NCBI RefSeq assembly: GCF_014656415.1
Contig: NZ_BNCJ01000017.1
Location: 31,949-95,948, forward strand
Source of the DNA: Seohaeicola zhoushanensis
GTDB taxonomy: Bacteria > Pseudomonadota > Alphaproteobacteria > Rhodobacterales > Rhodobacteraceae
Length of the DNA stretch: 64,000 nucleotides
Direction of reading: 5' to 3'
The notes under the pieces were generated by a model, which saw only the letters and a list, made by a program, of their open reading frames with translations, was not told the origin of the DNA and made no database searches. Each line of letters opens with the position of its first letter. Position 1 is the first letter of the stretch. Position numbers and translations under genes: made by a program. This document shows positions 33,322 to 41,758 of this stretch, piece after piece.

Positions 33322-34391
33322 CGCAGCCGCTCCGGCGTCAGCGCGCGCACCGTGTCGGGATCGAGTTCGGGCGCGCGTCCGGCCACCAGGTCGGCCAGCA
33401 GCCGCGAGGCGGCGGGCGAGGTCTGGAAACCGTAACCGCCCTGGCCGGCGCACCAGACGAACTGCGGCAGCGCCGGGTCCGGCCCCAGCACCAGCGTGCG
33501 GTCGGGTGCGAAGCTGCGCAGACCGGCCCAGGAGGTTTCCAGCCGCGTCACCGGCTCGCTCACCATCGCCTCGTAGCGCGCCAGTCCCTCGGCCAGGACC
33601 ATGTCGTCGGCCCAGGCGTCATGCGGCTCGACCACGTCTTCCTCGGCGGGCGAGACCAGCAGCTTGCCGGCGTCGGGCTTGGCGTACCAGCTCTCGCGCA
33701 CCCCCATGATCATCGGCCAGCCGCGCAGGTCGTGCCCGCCCGGCGCCGGCAGGCGCGCCATCGAGCGGCGGTGCGGCACGATGCCGATCGGTGCCACCCC
33801 GGCCAGCGCCGCGATGCGGTCGGCCCAGGCCCCGGCGGCATTGACCAGCACCCGGCCCTCGAAAGTCGCGCCCCCCGCTTCGACCGCCCAGCCCGCGCCG
33901 GTGCGGCGGATCGCCGTCACCCCATGTCCGGTCAGCACCTGTCCGCCTGCCGCCCTTATCGAACGGGCATAGTCCTGCAGCATCCGGTCGGTGTCGATGT
34001 CCCAGGCGCCCTCGTGATAGCCAGCCATCGCCACCGCGGAAGGGTTCAGGATCGGCACGATCCGGCGGGCCTCCTCGATGCCGATCACATCGAGATGCAT
34101 CTCGGCCGCCTCGGTGCGGAAGTCCTCGGCATCCTCGGCCCCGGCCAGCAGCATCAGCCCGCGCGGGCTGAGATAGCCGCCGGCGCGATGGGCATCGCCG
34201 CTGGCGAGGTTCAGCGCGATGGTCGGCGGCAGTCCGTATTGCGCCTCGTACAGCGCCGCCGAGCGCCCCGAACTGTGATAGCCGAGCGCGCTTTCGCCTT
34301 CGAGCAGCACCACCTGCCCCAGTTCGGACAGCTTCGCCCCGGCGCCGAGGCCCGCGACCCCGCCGCCGATCACGATGAAGTCGGCGCTCAT
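33318..34391 (-). CDS. DadA-like FAD-dependent amino acid oxidase (copy 1)
   Basis: A 357-residue flavoprotein of the glycine/D-amino-acid oxidase superfamily. The N-terminal dinucleotide-binding motif is FIVIGGGVAGLGAGAKL, with the second FAD block GRSAALYEAQYG. The C-terminal CAGQGGYGFQTSPA is typical. It probably oxidises an amine to an imine with FAD, the substrate being unknown. It overlaps the upstream aldo/keto reductase by four bases and the downstream methyltransferase by four. It is closely similar in motif layout to the gene at 43222-44358. Confidence 0.85.
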   Translation of the reverse strand: MSADFIVIGGGVAGLGAGAKLSELGQVVLLEGESALGYHSSGRSAALYEAQYGLPPTIALNLASGDAHRAGGYLSPRGLMLLAGAEDAEDFRTEAAEMHLDVIGIEEARRIVPILNPSAVAMAGYHEGAWDIDTDRMLQDYARSIRAAGGQVLTGHGVTAIRRTGAGWAVEAGGATFEGRVLVNAAGAWADRIAALAGVAPIGIVPHRRSMARLPAPGGHDLRGWPMIMGVRESWYAKPDAGKLLVSPAEEDVVEPHDAWADDMVLAEGLARYEAMVSEPVTRLETSWAGLRSFAPDRTLVLGPDPALPQFVWCAGQGGYGFQTSPAASRLLADLVAGRAPELDPDTVRALTPERLR

Positions 34392-35323
34392 GCGGCTTCT
34401 TCCGTCCGGTCGGTGGCCGGCGGCGGCGTCGGGCTGAGCGCGGCGATGCGGGCGTAGAGTTCGGGCGTCATGTCATAGTCGAGCGCCGCCAGCGAGGGCG
34501 CCAGCTGCTCGGCGCTGCGGGCCGAGACGATCGGCACCGGCCCGGTCGGATGCGCCGCTACCCAGGCCACCGCCAGCGTGGCCGGGTCGGTGCCAAGCTC
34601 GGCGGCGAGCCCCGCCAGCGCCGCGGCGGTTTCGCCCATCCAGCCCTGGCCATAGCGCTTGGCGTAACGCTTGTCGTCGACCAGCCGGCCGCCTTCGCCG
34701 CGCGCGTATTTCCCGGTCAGGATGCCGCCGCCGAGCGGCGAATAGGTCGCCGCGACGATGCCCTGGTCGGCGCACATCGGCAGGATCTCCACCTCGGCCT
34801 GGCGCTTGACCAGGCTGTACATCGGTTGCAGCAGGTCGATCCGCACCCCCAGCTGACCGGCGATGAAGACCGCCTTCATCACCTGCCATGCGGCCATGTT
34901 CGACAGGCCGATATAGCGGATCTTGCCGGTCTGCTTCAGCCGTGCCAGCCCCTCGATGGTGTCACGCAGGTCGCCCGCCGGATCGTAGTGGTGCAGGTAG
35001 AGCACGTCGACCACGTCGAGCCCCAGCCGCTGGCGCGAGGTCTCGAACTGGGCCGCCATGTTGGCGGCGCTGTTGCCGTCGACATAGCCGGCCTTGGTGG
35101 CGATCAGCAGCCGCTCGCGCTCGGCCCCGATCATCTTGCCGAGCAGGGTCTCCGAGGCGCCGTCGGTATAGACATAGGCGGTGTCGAAATGGGTGATCCC
35201 GGCGCCCCGGCAGGCGTCGAACATGGCGCGGCTGGCGGTTTCATCCGCCTTGCCGCCGAATTGCATGGTGCCGAAGGCGAAGCGGCTGGCGGGGGTCCCG
35301 TCGAGGGTGAGAAGCTGTGTCAT
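34388..35323 (-). CDS. Aldo/keto reductase
   Basis: A 311-residue NAD(P)H-dependent (beta/alpha)8 oxidoreductase. The catalytic tetrad is readable: Asp and Tyr in FDTAYVYTDG, Lys in IATKAG and His in YLHHYDP. SNMAAWQVM and the C-terminal PIVSARSAEQL give the coenzyme pocket. The start at 35323 is chosen because the N-terminal extension upstream is arginine- and proline-rich. It leads the three-gene operon and may act on the imine/aldehyde product of the flavoprotein (inference). Confidence 0.88.
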   Translation of the reverse strand: MTQLLTLDGTPASRFAFGTMQFGGKADETASRAMFDACRGAGITHFDTAYVYTDGASETLLGKMIGAERERLLIATKAGYVDGNSAANMAAQFETSRQRLGLDVVDVLYLHHYDPAGDLRDTIEGLARLKQTGKIRYIGLSNMAAWQVMKAVFIAGQLGVRIDLLQPMYSLVKRQAEVEILPMCADQGIVAATYSPLGGGILTGKYARGEGGRLVDDKRYAKRYGQGWMGETAAALAGLAAELGTDPATLAVAWVAAHPTGPVPIVSARSAEQLAPSLAALDYDMTPELYARIAALSPTPPPATDRTEEAA

Positions 35324-35467
35324 GGGGGCGAGATTGGCACGCCCCGGCGGCGCGCGAAAGGGGCTTCGCGGGCGGATGGGCGCCAAGGTCAGGCCCGCCC
35401 GGGTCCATCATTTTGCCGCATTCCTGCGCCCTGATGCCTCATCGCGTCTGGGACGAAAGGGCGACAG

Positions 35468-36136
35468 GTGAACGCAGCGACGGGCTTCGCGCGCATCAGG
35501 CAGGATCTGGCGGTGGCCGTGCTGGTCGACGGCGAGAACATCTGCGCAGACCACGCCGGGCAGATCGGCAAGGCGGCCGAAGCGCTCGGTCCGGTGGGCG
35601 TGCGTCGGGTCTACGGCAATGTCGCCCGCCTCGCCGCCTGGGAGGCGATTGCGGGCTTTACCCCGGTGCATGTCGCCGCCGCCAAAAACTCGGCCGACCT
35701 GCGGCTGACCGTCGATGCGATGGACCTGTTCCTGCGCGCCGGCTATCGGCACTTCCTGCTGGCCAGCAGCGACGGCGATTTCACCCATCTCGCCACCTAC
35801 CTGCGCGACAACGGCGCCCATGTCGCCGGGCTCGGGGCCGAACGCGCCAGCCTCGCCTTCCGGGCGGCCTGTCACGCCTTCACCACCTGCGACGCTGCGC
35901 CACTGCCGGTGGCACCGCAAACTGCCCGGAGCCGCACCGAGAAGCGCGTGGTCGCGATGCTGCGCGCCGCGGGAGATAGTGGCCTTTGCCTGTCCCAAAT
36001 CGGCCACCGAATGCTGAACGAGCATGGTACCTCTTCCTCGTCGCTGCCGGAACGTAGCTGGCACGGCTACCTCGCGGCCCGGCCTCACCTGTTCCGCTGC
36101 GACCCCAGGGGTTCCACCGCCCGCGTCAGGCTGTGA
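35468..36136 (+). CDS. NYN-domain RNase-like protein with C-terminal LOTUS/OST-HTH-like segment
   Basis: A 222-residue protein. Residues about 14-140 form a NYN/PIN-like nuclease domain: LVDGENI and LLASSDGDFTHLATYLRDNG supply the acidic metal site. After a linker, residues about 155-222 (MLRAAGDSGL, then RSWHGYLAARPHLF) resemble an OST-HTH/LOTUS RNA-binding winged helix. NYN proteins of the LabA/YacP type cleave RNA. The start is GTG at 35468. It stands alone and is followed by a strong hairpin. Confidence 0.72.
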   Translation: MNAATGFARIRQDLAVAVLVDGENICADHAGQIGKAAEALGPVGVRRVYGNVARLAAWEAIAGFTPVHVAAAKNSADLRLTVDAMDLFLRAGYRHFLLASSDGDFTHLATYLRDNGAHVAGLGAERASLAFRAACHAFTTCDAAPLPVAPQTARSRTEKRVVAMLRAAGDSGLCLSQIGHRMLNEHGTSSSSLPERSWHGYLAARPHLFRCDPRGSTARVRL

Positions 36137-36177
36137 GAGACCGCGCCAGTCTGAGTATCGGGGGTGCCCCCACCCTC

Positions 36178-36202
36178 TCCCTCCCCCTCGAGGGGGGAGG
36201 GA
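36178..36202. terminator. Hairpin between NYN gene and the toxin-antitoxin pair
   Basis: TCCCTCCCCCTCG and AGGGGGGAGGGA give a near-perfect 11-base stem with almost no loop. It sits between convergent genes. Confidence 0.45.
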
Positions 36203-36241
36203 AGCGCCCTTGCCGAAAGGGTGGTCACCGGGGGCGGGCGG

Positions 36242-36619
36242 TCAGCGCGCCTTCATCCGCAGCCAGTCGGCCATGGCCTCCTCGCCGATCAGCCCCTGCG
36301 CCAGGGCGATAATCCGGTCGCCGACCTCGGCGGTGTCATGGTCGATGCGGATGCCGTTCAACTGCAGGCAGACCAGCATGGCGCGATAGGCGGTCCGCTT
36401 GCTGGCATCGTTGAAGCAATGTCCGGTGGAGATCGCCGTGGCATAAGCGGCGGCCAGGTTGAAGACATCGCCGATCATCCCGTAGATCAATCGGTTGTCG
36501 ACGCGCCCCAGCGCGCCTTCCAGCGACTTGTCCCGCGCGCGCCCTTGCAACTCGCCGGGGTTGAGCACCATGTCGTGCAGCGCCTCGACGCTGCCCGCGT
36601 CGAGCAGGATGAAGGTCAT
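36242..36619 (-). CDS. doc: Doc-family Fic-fold toxin
   Basis: Death-on-curing toxin that phosphorylates EF-Tu in the P1 prototype. The 125-residue chain has the Fic motif HCFNDASKRTA starting at His67. The residue before Lys is Ser instead of the usual Asn, a small departure from HxFxxANKRTA. The start overlaps the antitoxin stop by four bases, giving antitoxin-first order as in phd-doc. At 125 residues it has Doc length with no truncation. Confidence 0.88.
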   Translation of the reverse strand: MTFILLDAGSVEALHDMVLNPGELQGRARDKSLEGALGRVDNRLIYGMIGDVFNLAAAYATAISTGHCFNDASKRTAYRAMLVCLQLNGIRIDHDTAEVGDRIIALAQGLIGEEAMADWLRMKAR

Positions 36620-36864
36620 TTGTCCTTCAGATACTCAAGGACCGGGGCGGCCTGCTCCTGGGTTTCGCGAACGGCGCGCAGCACCTCCTCCATCGAGGCA
36701 TAGCGCGGCTCGCCGTCCAGCGTCGCCTCTTCCGGCACCAGGTAGCCGACGCAGCGCGAGTTCTTCATGATCGCCACCGGCTTGCCGTTCGCGCGGTCGA
36801 GCACCTTCTGCGGTTCGCGCAGTTCGGTCATCGTGCAGATCTGGTTGGTGTGCAGGCGGGCCAT
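36616..36864 (-). CDS. phd: Phd/YefM-type antitoxin
   Basis: An 82-residue antitoxin preceding doc. The N-terminal half is a Phd/YefM DNA-binding fold (TMTELREPQKVLDRANGKPV, then AIMKNSRCVGYLVP), and the C-terminal segment (about 58-82) is the helical toxin-binding part. ATG at 36864 has GAGGA seven bases upstream; a second in-frame ATG at 36888 lies inside the leader. It probably represses its own promoter with Doc as corepressor. Confidence 0.85.
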   Translation of the reverse strand: MARLHTNQICTMTELREPQKVLDRANGKPVAIMKNSRCVGYLVPEEATLDGEPRYASMEEVLRAVRETQEQAAPVLEYLKDK

Positions 36865-36891
36865 GATGGTGTCCTCTGGAATTTGCATTGC

Positions 36892-36920
36892 AATATACAC
36901 TTCAATACACACTCCGGCAA
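36892..36920 (-). promoter_or_regulatory. Promoter of phd-doc
   Basis: On the minus strand, TTGCCG (36920-36915) and TATATT (36897-36892) are separated by exactly 17 bases and lie just before the antitoxin. Within and next to it the TGTATT and TGTATATT elements repeat, a likely autoregulatory operator region. Confidence 0.6.
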
Positions 36921-36922
36921 GA

Positions 36923-37801
36923 TCAGCGCGCCAGCCAGTCGCGCACCGCCGCCGCCGCCTCCTCCGGTTTCTGGTGGAACAGCCAGTGGTCGCAGCCCTG
37001 CAGGGTGATCCGCGTGAGATCGGGGGCGAAGTCCTCCAGCCCTTCGGTCGCCACCGGCAAGAGCGCCTTGTCATCCGCACCCCAGAGCAGCAGGTGCGGC
37101 ATCCGCACCATCAGCTTCTCGCGCGGCAGGGCGGGCAGGGGCCCCGGATCCTCACCCATCGCCGGCACCACCAGCGGCGAGGCGCGATACCAGTGGATCA
37201 TCGTGCCGAGCCGCCCGTCGCGCGCCCATTCGGCCTTGTACTCGGCCAGCCGCTCGGGGGTCATCCAGCCGAGGTTCATCTTCGACGAGAAGAAGCGGAA
37301 CATCCGGTCGAAATCATCCTCGGCCAGGATGTCCTGCGAGTCGGTGCGGCGCAGGAAGCGGATGTATTGTGAGGCCTCGCGCTGGGCCGGGTCCTCGATC
37401 AGGGCCTTCTGGAACGGGGCGGGATGCACCCCGTTGGCGATCACCAGCCGCGCCACCAGGTCGGGGCGGAACATCGCCAGCCCATAGGCCACCGCCGCGC
37501 CCCAGTCATGGCCCAGCACCACGACCTTGCCGCGCCCCAGGCCCTCGATCAGCGCCGCCATGTCGCCGGTCAGCGCCGAGCCGCGGTAGTTCTCGACCCC
37601 TTCCGGCGCCCAGCTGCGCCCGTAGCCGCGCTGGTCTGGCGCGATGACGTGATAGCGGTCGGCCAGCAGCGGCGCGAACTCGGCCCAGGCGCCGCCGTAT
37701 TCGGGGAAGCCATGCAGCAGGAGCAGTACCGGCAGCGCCGGGTCGCCCCAGCGGCGCAGGAAGAAGGGGTGGCCGTTCAGGCTGATGGTCTCGGTCTGCA
37801 T
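36923..37801 (-). CDS. Alpha/beta hydrolase, Asp-nucleophile (epoxide hydrolase/dehalogenase-like)
   Basis: A 292-residue cytoplasmic hydrolase. LLLHGFPEYGGAW carries the oxyanion HGxP, and the nucleophile elbow LGHDWGAA has Asp99. That points to an epoxide hydrolase or haloalkane dehalogenase-like chemistry rather than a serine esterase. The catalytic His lies in GCDHWLFHQKP near the C-terminus. A cap domain occupies about 140-210. The promoter of phd-doc lies just beyond its stop. Confidence 0.85.
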   Translation of the reverse strand: MQTETISLNGHPFFLRRWGDPALPVLLLLHGFPEYGGAWAEFAPLLADRYHVIAPDQRGYGRSWAPEGVENYRGSALTGDMAALIEGLGRGKVVVLGHDWGAAVAYGLAMFRPDLVARLVIANGVHPAPFQKALIEDPAQREASQYIRFLRRTDSQDILAEDDFDRMFRFFSSKMNLGWMTPERLAEYKAEWARDGRLGTMIHWYRASPLVVPAMGEDPGPLPALPREKLMVRMPHLLLWGADDKALLPVATEGLEDFAPDLTRITLQGCDHWLFHQKPEEAAAAVRDWLAR

Positions 37802-37846
37802 GGGTGCTCCGCTTCGGTTCGGGCCGCCCGTGGCGGGCCGCGCTTT

Positions 37847-37875
37847 GGAGTATTTGGAAAGAGAAGAAGCCAGGG
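37847..37875. repeat. Intergenic repeat element, copy C
   Basis: GGAGTATTTGGAAAGAGAAG followed by AAGCCAGGG matches the core of copies A and B. It lies between two co-directional hydrolase genes. Confidence 0.5.
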
Positions 37876-39165
37876 TTATTCGCCCTGACCCCGCGTCTCG
37901 AAGGTCAGGCCGACGCCGGTGCGGGGCAGGAAGCCCTTCCAGTAGGTATGCTCGGGCTTGGGCCTGGCGCTGTCGTCCAGCGCGACGACCCCGTCGGCGG
38001 CGCGCTCGATCAGCTCGAGGTAGCCTCCCTTGCCGCTGTCGCCCTTGAGGTGCAGGTCCATGAAGGCGGTGGCGAAGTGCTGGGCGATGTTGTTCATCCG
38101 GTTGGTGTCCCAGACGGCGTCGGCATAATGGTCGAAGGGCGCAAAGCCCAGTTCGGCGTCAAAGCCCCAGCTTTCCTCGGGCGCGGGCATCGGCGCGGCG
38201 GCGTTGTGGTTGGCGCCCTCGAAGGTCAGCAGGTGCCGCGTGGTGCCGGTTGTGCCCTTGAAGATCTCGCGGATGGCGCCGTAGACCGAGACGTCGTCTG
38301 CACTGCCGGCCATCAGCATCAGCGGCTTCTCGAAACCGGCCAGCCCCTCGGCATCCCAGAAGCCGGTGTTCATGCCCCAGGGGCCGATGGCGATGATCGC
38401 CTTGACGCGCGGGTCGACCAGTTCCTTCAGCGTGTCCGAGCCGGCGAGGTGGCGCGCCAGCAGCCCGTTCGGCGTGCCCCAGCTGTATTCGGTCGAGGCC
38501 TGCGTGACCCCGGCGCCGCCGAAGATCATCGCGCCGTAGCCGCCCATCGAATAGCCGATGACGCCGGTGGTGCCGGCATCGGTGATGGCCCCGATCGGCC
38601 CCTCCAGCGCCGCCATGCTGTCGATCACGAACTTCTGGTCGATGGGCCGGTTCAGCAGGGTCGACCCGAAGGCGGTCTTGTCGTCATAGGTGCTGTCCCG
38701 GTGGTCGATGGAGACTGTGACATAGCCCTTGGAGGCCAGGTTCTCGCCCAGGTGGGACATCAGGAAGCGGTTGCCGGGATAGCCATGGCTGATGACGATC
38801 AGCGGATAGGTCGCCCCGCTGGCCGGCGCGGCATCGCGCGCGGCGCGGCCCTGCAGCGTCACCTCGGTCTTGCCGTCGCGCAGCAGCGCGCGATAGCTGC
38901 CGCCGGGCGCGGTGCCCTCGGCGGCCGGATACCAGACCTCGACGGTCAGCTTGCGGTCGTAGACCGGCTGCGCGCCGTCCTTCGTGTTGACGATGTCGAT
39001 CTGGCCGGGGTTGGTGAACTCCAGCGTCGTCACCCCGATCGGCAGCGGCCCGAAGGCGGCAAGCTCGGGCGCGTCGGGGCGGATGCGGTCGATCCGGTTC
39101 TCGGCGGTGGCGGGGAAGGCGGCAAGGGTGGCGGCGATCGCCAGTCCGGTCAGGGCGGTGCGCAT
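37876..39165 (-). CDS. Exported alpha/beta hydrolase (PAF acetylhydrolase / dienelactone hydrolase-like)
   Basis: A 429-residue secreted serine hydrolase. Residues 1-21 are a signal peptide ending in ATA. The nucleophile Ser206 is in GYSMGG, the oxyanion region is ISHGYPGNRF, and the catalytic His is probably in EGANHNAAAP near residue 325. It resembles platelet-activating factor acetylhydrolase-like or chlorophyllase-like lipases. Periplasmic or extracellular ester hydrolysis is likely, and the substrate cannot be named. Confidence 0.8.
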   Translation of the reverse strand: MRTALTGLAIAATLAAFPATAENRIDRIRPDAPELAAFGPLPIGVTTLEFTNPGQIDIVNTKDGAQPVYDRKLTVEVWYPAAEGTAPGGSYRALLRDGKTEVTLQGRAARDAAPASGATYPLIVISHGYPGNRFLMSHLGENLASKGYVTVSIDHRDSTYDDKTAFGSTLLNRPIDQKFVIDSMAALEGPIGAITDAGTTGVIGYSMGGYGAMIFGGAGVTQASTEYSWGTPNGLLARHLAGSDTLKELVDPRVKAIIAIGPWGMNTGFWDAEGLAGFEKPLMLMAGSADDVSVYGAIREIFKGTTGTTRHLLTFEGANHNAAAPMPAPEESWGFDAELGFAPFDHYADAVWDTNRMNNIAQHFATAFMDLHLKGDSGKGGYLELIERAADGVVALDDSARPKPEHTYWKGFLPRTGVGLTFETRGQGE

Positions 39166-39267
39166 GGTCTCTCCTCCGGGTCATGGCATCGCGGTCATGC
39201 TACAGGTCCGGCCCCATGACGCCAGCGACAATTTGATGACGGTCGATCACCGGCAGGCCACCGCTGC

Positions 39268-40239
39268 TCAGGTGAAGAGGAAGTCGTCGGCCCCCACCTC
39301 CACCGCCGCCACGCCCCGGAGCGTGATCTCGGTCAGCCCGTCGAGCAGGATATGCGCATTGCCGCCGCCGCTGATCTCGATCTCGGCGAAGGTCAGCCCA
39401 GAGACCTGGATCAGGTCGACCCCGAGCCTGAAGTCGCGGATTCGGTCGCTGCCCTGGTCGACCAGCCCGTTGAAGACGAAGACATCCGCTCCCGTCCCGC
39501 CGACGAGGATGTCGTTGCCCCTGTCGCCCGATATCCGGTCCTTGCCGGCCCCGCCGAAGATCAGGTCGGCCCCCGCTCCGCCCTTCAGCCGGTCGCGCCC
39601 CGAGTCGCCGCGAAGATCGTCCCGGCCCGCCCCGCCGAACAGCCGGTCGCGCCCGCCATGGCCGGCAATGGCGTCATCGCCGCCGACGCCCTTGATCCTG
39701 TCCGAACCCGCGCCGCCGCGGATCGCCTCGCCCTTCGCCGTCCCGGCCAGCACCAGGTCGTAGGGCGCGATATCCGCGCCGGTGCCGTCGATCCGGTCGA
39801 ACAGCACGTTGCGCCCGGCTCCGGGCAGTTCGTCGATCACCCCGGCCGAAAGCAGGACATTCAGACCCGCTGAGACGTCGATATCGGCGATATGCGCCAG
39901 CGTGACGATGTAGGAATTGCTGTTCTGCCCCTCCAGCCCGAACAGCCCGAGCTCGTAGAATATGGGCTCCGCCGCCAGCGCCGCGCGCGCCTTGACAAGC
40001 AGGCCCCAGGTCGCCGCCGCATCCTCGACGTCGAGCGTGTAACGCACGCTCGGGTCCGACACCTCCATCGCCTGCACCGGCCGCACGTCCCAGTCGCCTA
40101 GGCCGATGAGGGTCGGCGCCTGCACCTCCAGTTCCAGCTCGTCGCCATTGCCGAAGATGCCGTCGGCGTCGAAGACCAGCTGCATGTGGCCATAGGCGGT
40201 TCCCAGCACGGTATTGGCGATCAGGTGCAGTCCCGGCAT
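39268..40239 (-). CDS. RTX calcium-binding repeat protein
   Basis: A 323-residue protein with glycine-rich RTX nonapeptides (GGAGSDRIKG, GGAGRDDLRG, GGAGADLIFG, GGTGADVFVF and others, about residues 190-275) that bind calcium and fold after secretion. The N-terminal 180 residues are an unrecognised beta-rich region. There is no signal peptide, as expected for type I secretion. ATG at 40239 begins the homologous region. No dedicated TolC-type or HlyBD exporter is in the window. Confidence 0.82.
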   Translation of the reverse strand: MPGLHLIANTVLGTAYGHMQLVFDADGIFGNGDELELEVQAPTLIGLGDWDVRPVQAMEVSDPSVRYTLDVEDAAATWGLLVKARAALAAEPIFYELGLFGLEGQNSNSYIVTLAHIADIDVSAGLNVLLSAGVIDELPGAGRNVLFDRIDGTGADIAPYDLVLAGTAKGEAIRGGAGSDRIKGVGGDDAIAGHGGRDRLFGGAGRDDLRGDSGRDRLKGGAGADLIFGGAGKDRISGDRGNDILVGGTGADVFVFNGLVDQGSDRIRDFRLGVDLIQVSGLTFAEIEISGGGNAHILLDGLTEITLRGVAAVEVGADDFLFT

Positions 40240-40390
40240 GGTTCGGTCCTCCGGCAGGTGGCACGGCGACACGGGAGGGAGCGGCTCCCGGCAAGAGGTG
40301 AAGTCCTCTCCAGCCCGGCCACTGTAGCGCAAACATCCGTCGAAATCACCGGCTCTTGCGGCGGCGTCGAAAGCCGCTTAGGGGCAGAAT

Positions 40391-41752
40391 ATGCAGGTGC
40401 CGATGTCATATGCCGCCCATACGGGGCGAATCCTCGCCCTCGGGCTGCCGCTGATCGGCGGGCACCTGGCACAATTCGCCATCGGCATGACCGACACCGT
40501 GATGCTGGGCTGGTATGGCGTCGCGCCGCTGGCGGCACAGACGCTGGCGGCCTCCTACTTCTTCGTCTTCTTCATGCTCGGCGCGGGCTTTGCCCTGGCC
40601 GTGATGCCGCTGGTCGCCGCCAAGGCCGCCGCCGGAGACGAGATCGGCCTGCGCCGCGCCACCCGCATGGGCCTCTGGCTCAGCCTCGGTTACGCGCTGG
40701 CCGCGATGCCGGCGATGTGGTGGTCCGAGCCGATCCTGCGCGCGCTGGGCCAGGCGCCGCAGGTCGCCGCCGATGCCGCTGTCTACCTGCGCATCGCCGG
40801 CTGGGGGCTGATCCCGGCCCTGCTGGTGATGGTGCTGAAATCCTATCTCGCGGGGCTGGAGCGCACCAAGGTCGTGCTCTGGATCACCCTGCTCGCGGCG
40901 CTGACCAACGGGTTGGCCAATTACGCGCTGATCTTCGGCCACTGGGGCGCGCCCGAACTGGGCCTGGCCGGGGCCGCCATCGCCTCGCTCGCCTCGCAGG
41001 CGGTCTCGCTGCTCGCCGTGGTGATCTACGCCGCCCGCGCCCTGCCGCATCACGCGCTGTTCCACCGGCTCTGGCGCGGTGACGCCGGAATGCTGGCCCG
41101 GGTCTTCCGCCTCGGCGTGCCGATTGGCCTGACCATGCTGAGCGAGGTCAGCCTGTTCACCGCCTCGGCCTTCATGATGGGCTGGCTCGGCACCGTGCCG
41201 CTGGCGGCGCACGGCATCGTCATCACCGTGGCGAGCGGCTCGTTCATGGTGCACCTGGGCCTGTCGAACGTCGCCACCATCCGTGCCGGCGCGGCCTTCG
41301 GTCTCGGCCAGGCGCTGGAACTCGCCCGCGGCGCCCGCGCGGTGATCCTGCTCTCGCTGCTGGCCGCGCTGCTTACCATCGCCGCCTTCCTGACCGTCCC
41401 CGAGACCATCGTCTCCGCCTTCCTGGCCGAGGACGACCCGGCCCGCCCCGAGATCATCGCCACCGGCGTCTCGCTGCTGGCCATCGCGGCGCTGTTCCAG
41501 CTGGTGGACGGCGCGCAGGTGATCGCGCTGGGCCTGCTGCGCGGGGTGCAGGACACGGCGGTGCCGATGATCGTGGCGGTGCTGGCCTATTGGGCCGTGG
41601 GCATCCCGGCCTCCTACATCCTCGGCTTCGTCTTCGGACTGGGCGGGCAGGGCATCTGGCTCGGCCTGGTCTTCGGCCTCGCCTGCGCCGGCGTCTTCCT
41701 GATGCTGCGCTTCTGGCGTCGCGCGGTGCACAGCGTGGCGCAGGCGGCCTGA
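40391..41752 (+). CDS. MATE-family efflux transporter
   Basis: A 12-helix Na+ or H+ driven multidrug/toxin extrusion pump of 453 residues. It has the MATE repeat pattern, with GMTDTVMLGWYG in the first helix and ALTNGLANYALIFG in the middle. The second half repeats the fold, starting around GVPIGLTMLSEVSLF. Start ATG at 40391 or 40403, both in frame. It is convergent with the M81 peptidase. Confidence 0.88.
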   Translation: MQVPMSYAAHTGRILALGLPLIGGHLAQFAIGMTDTVMLGWYGVAPLAAQTLAASYFFVFFMLGAGFALAVMPLVAAKAAAGDEIGLRRATRMGLWLSLGYALAAMPAMWWSEPILRALGQAPQVAADAAVYLRIAGWGLIPALLVMVLKSYLAGLERTKVVLWITLLAALTNGLANYALIFGHWGAPELGLAGAAIASLASQAVSLLAVVIYAARALPHHALFHRLWRGDAGMLARVFRLGVPIGLTMLSEVSLFTASAFMMGWLGTVPLAAHGIVITVASGSFMVHLGLSNVATIRAGAAFGLGQALELARGARAVILLSLLAALLTIAAFLTVPETIVSAFLAEDDPARPEIIATGVSLLAIAALFQLVDGAQVIALGLLRGVQDTAVPMIVAVLAYWAVGIPASYILGFVFGLGGQGIWLGLVFGLACAGVFLMLRFWRRAVHSVAQAA

Positions 41753-41758
41753 GGCCGA

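Noticed and set aside
19927..36202. The two C-rich/G-rich hairpins (19927 and 36178) as members of one repeat family
   Set aside because: They share only C-tract/G-tract composition and not a common core sequence, so a family cannot be claimed.
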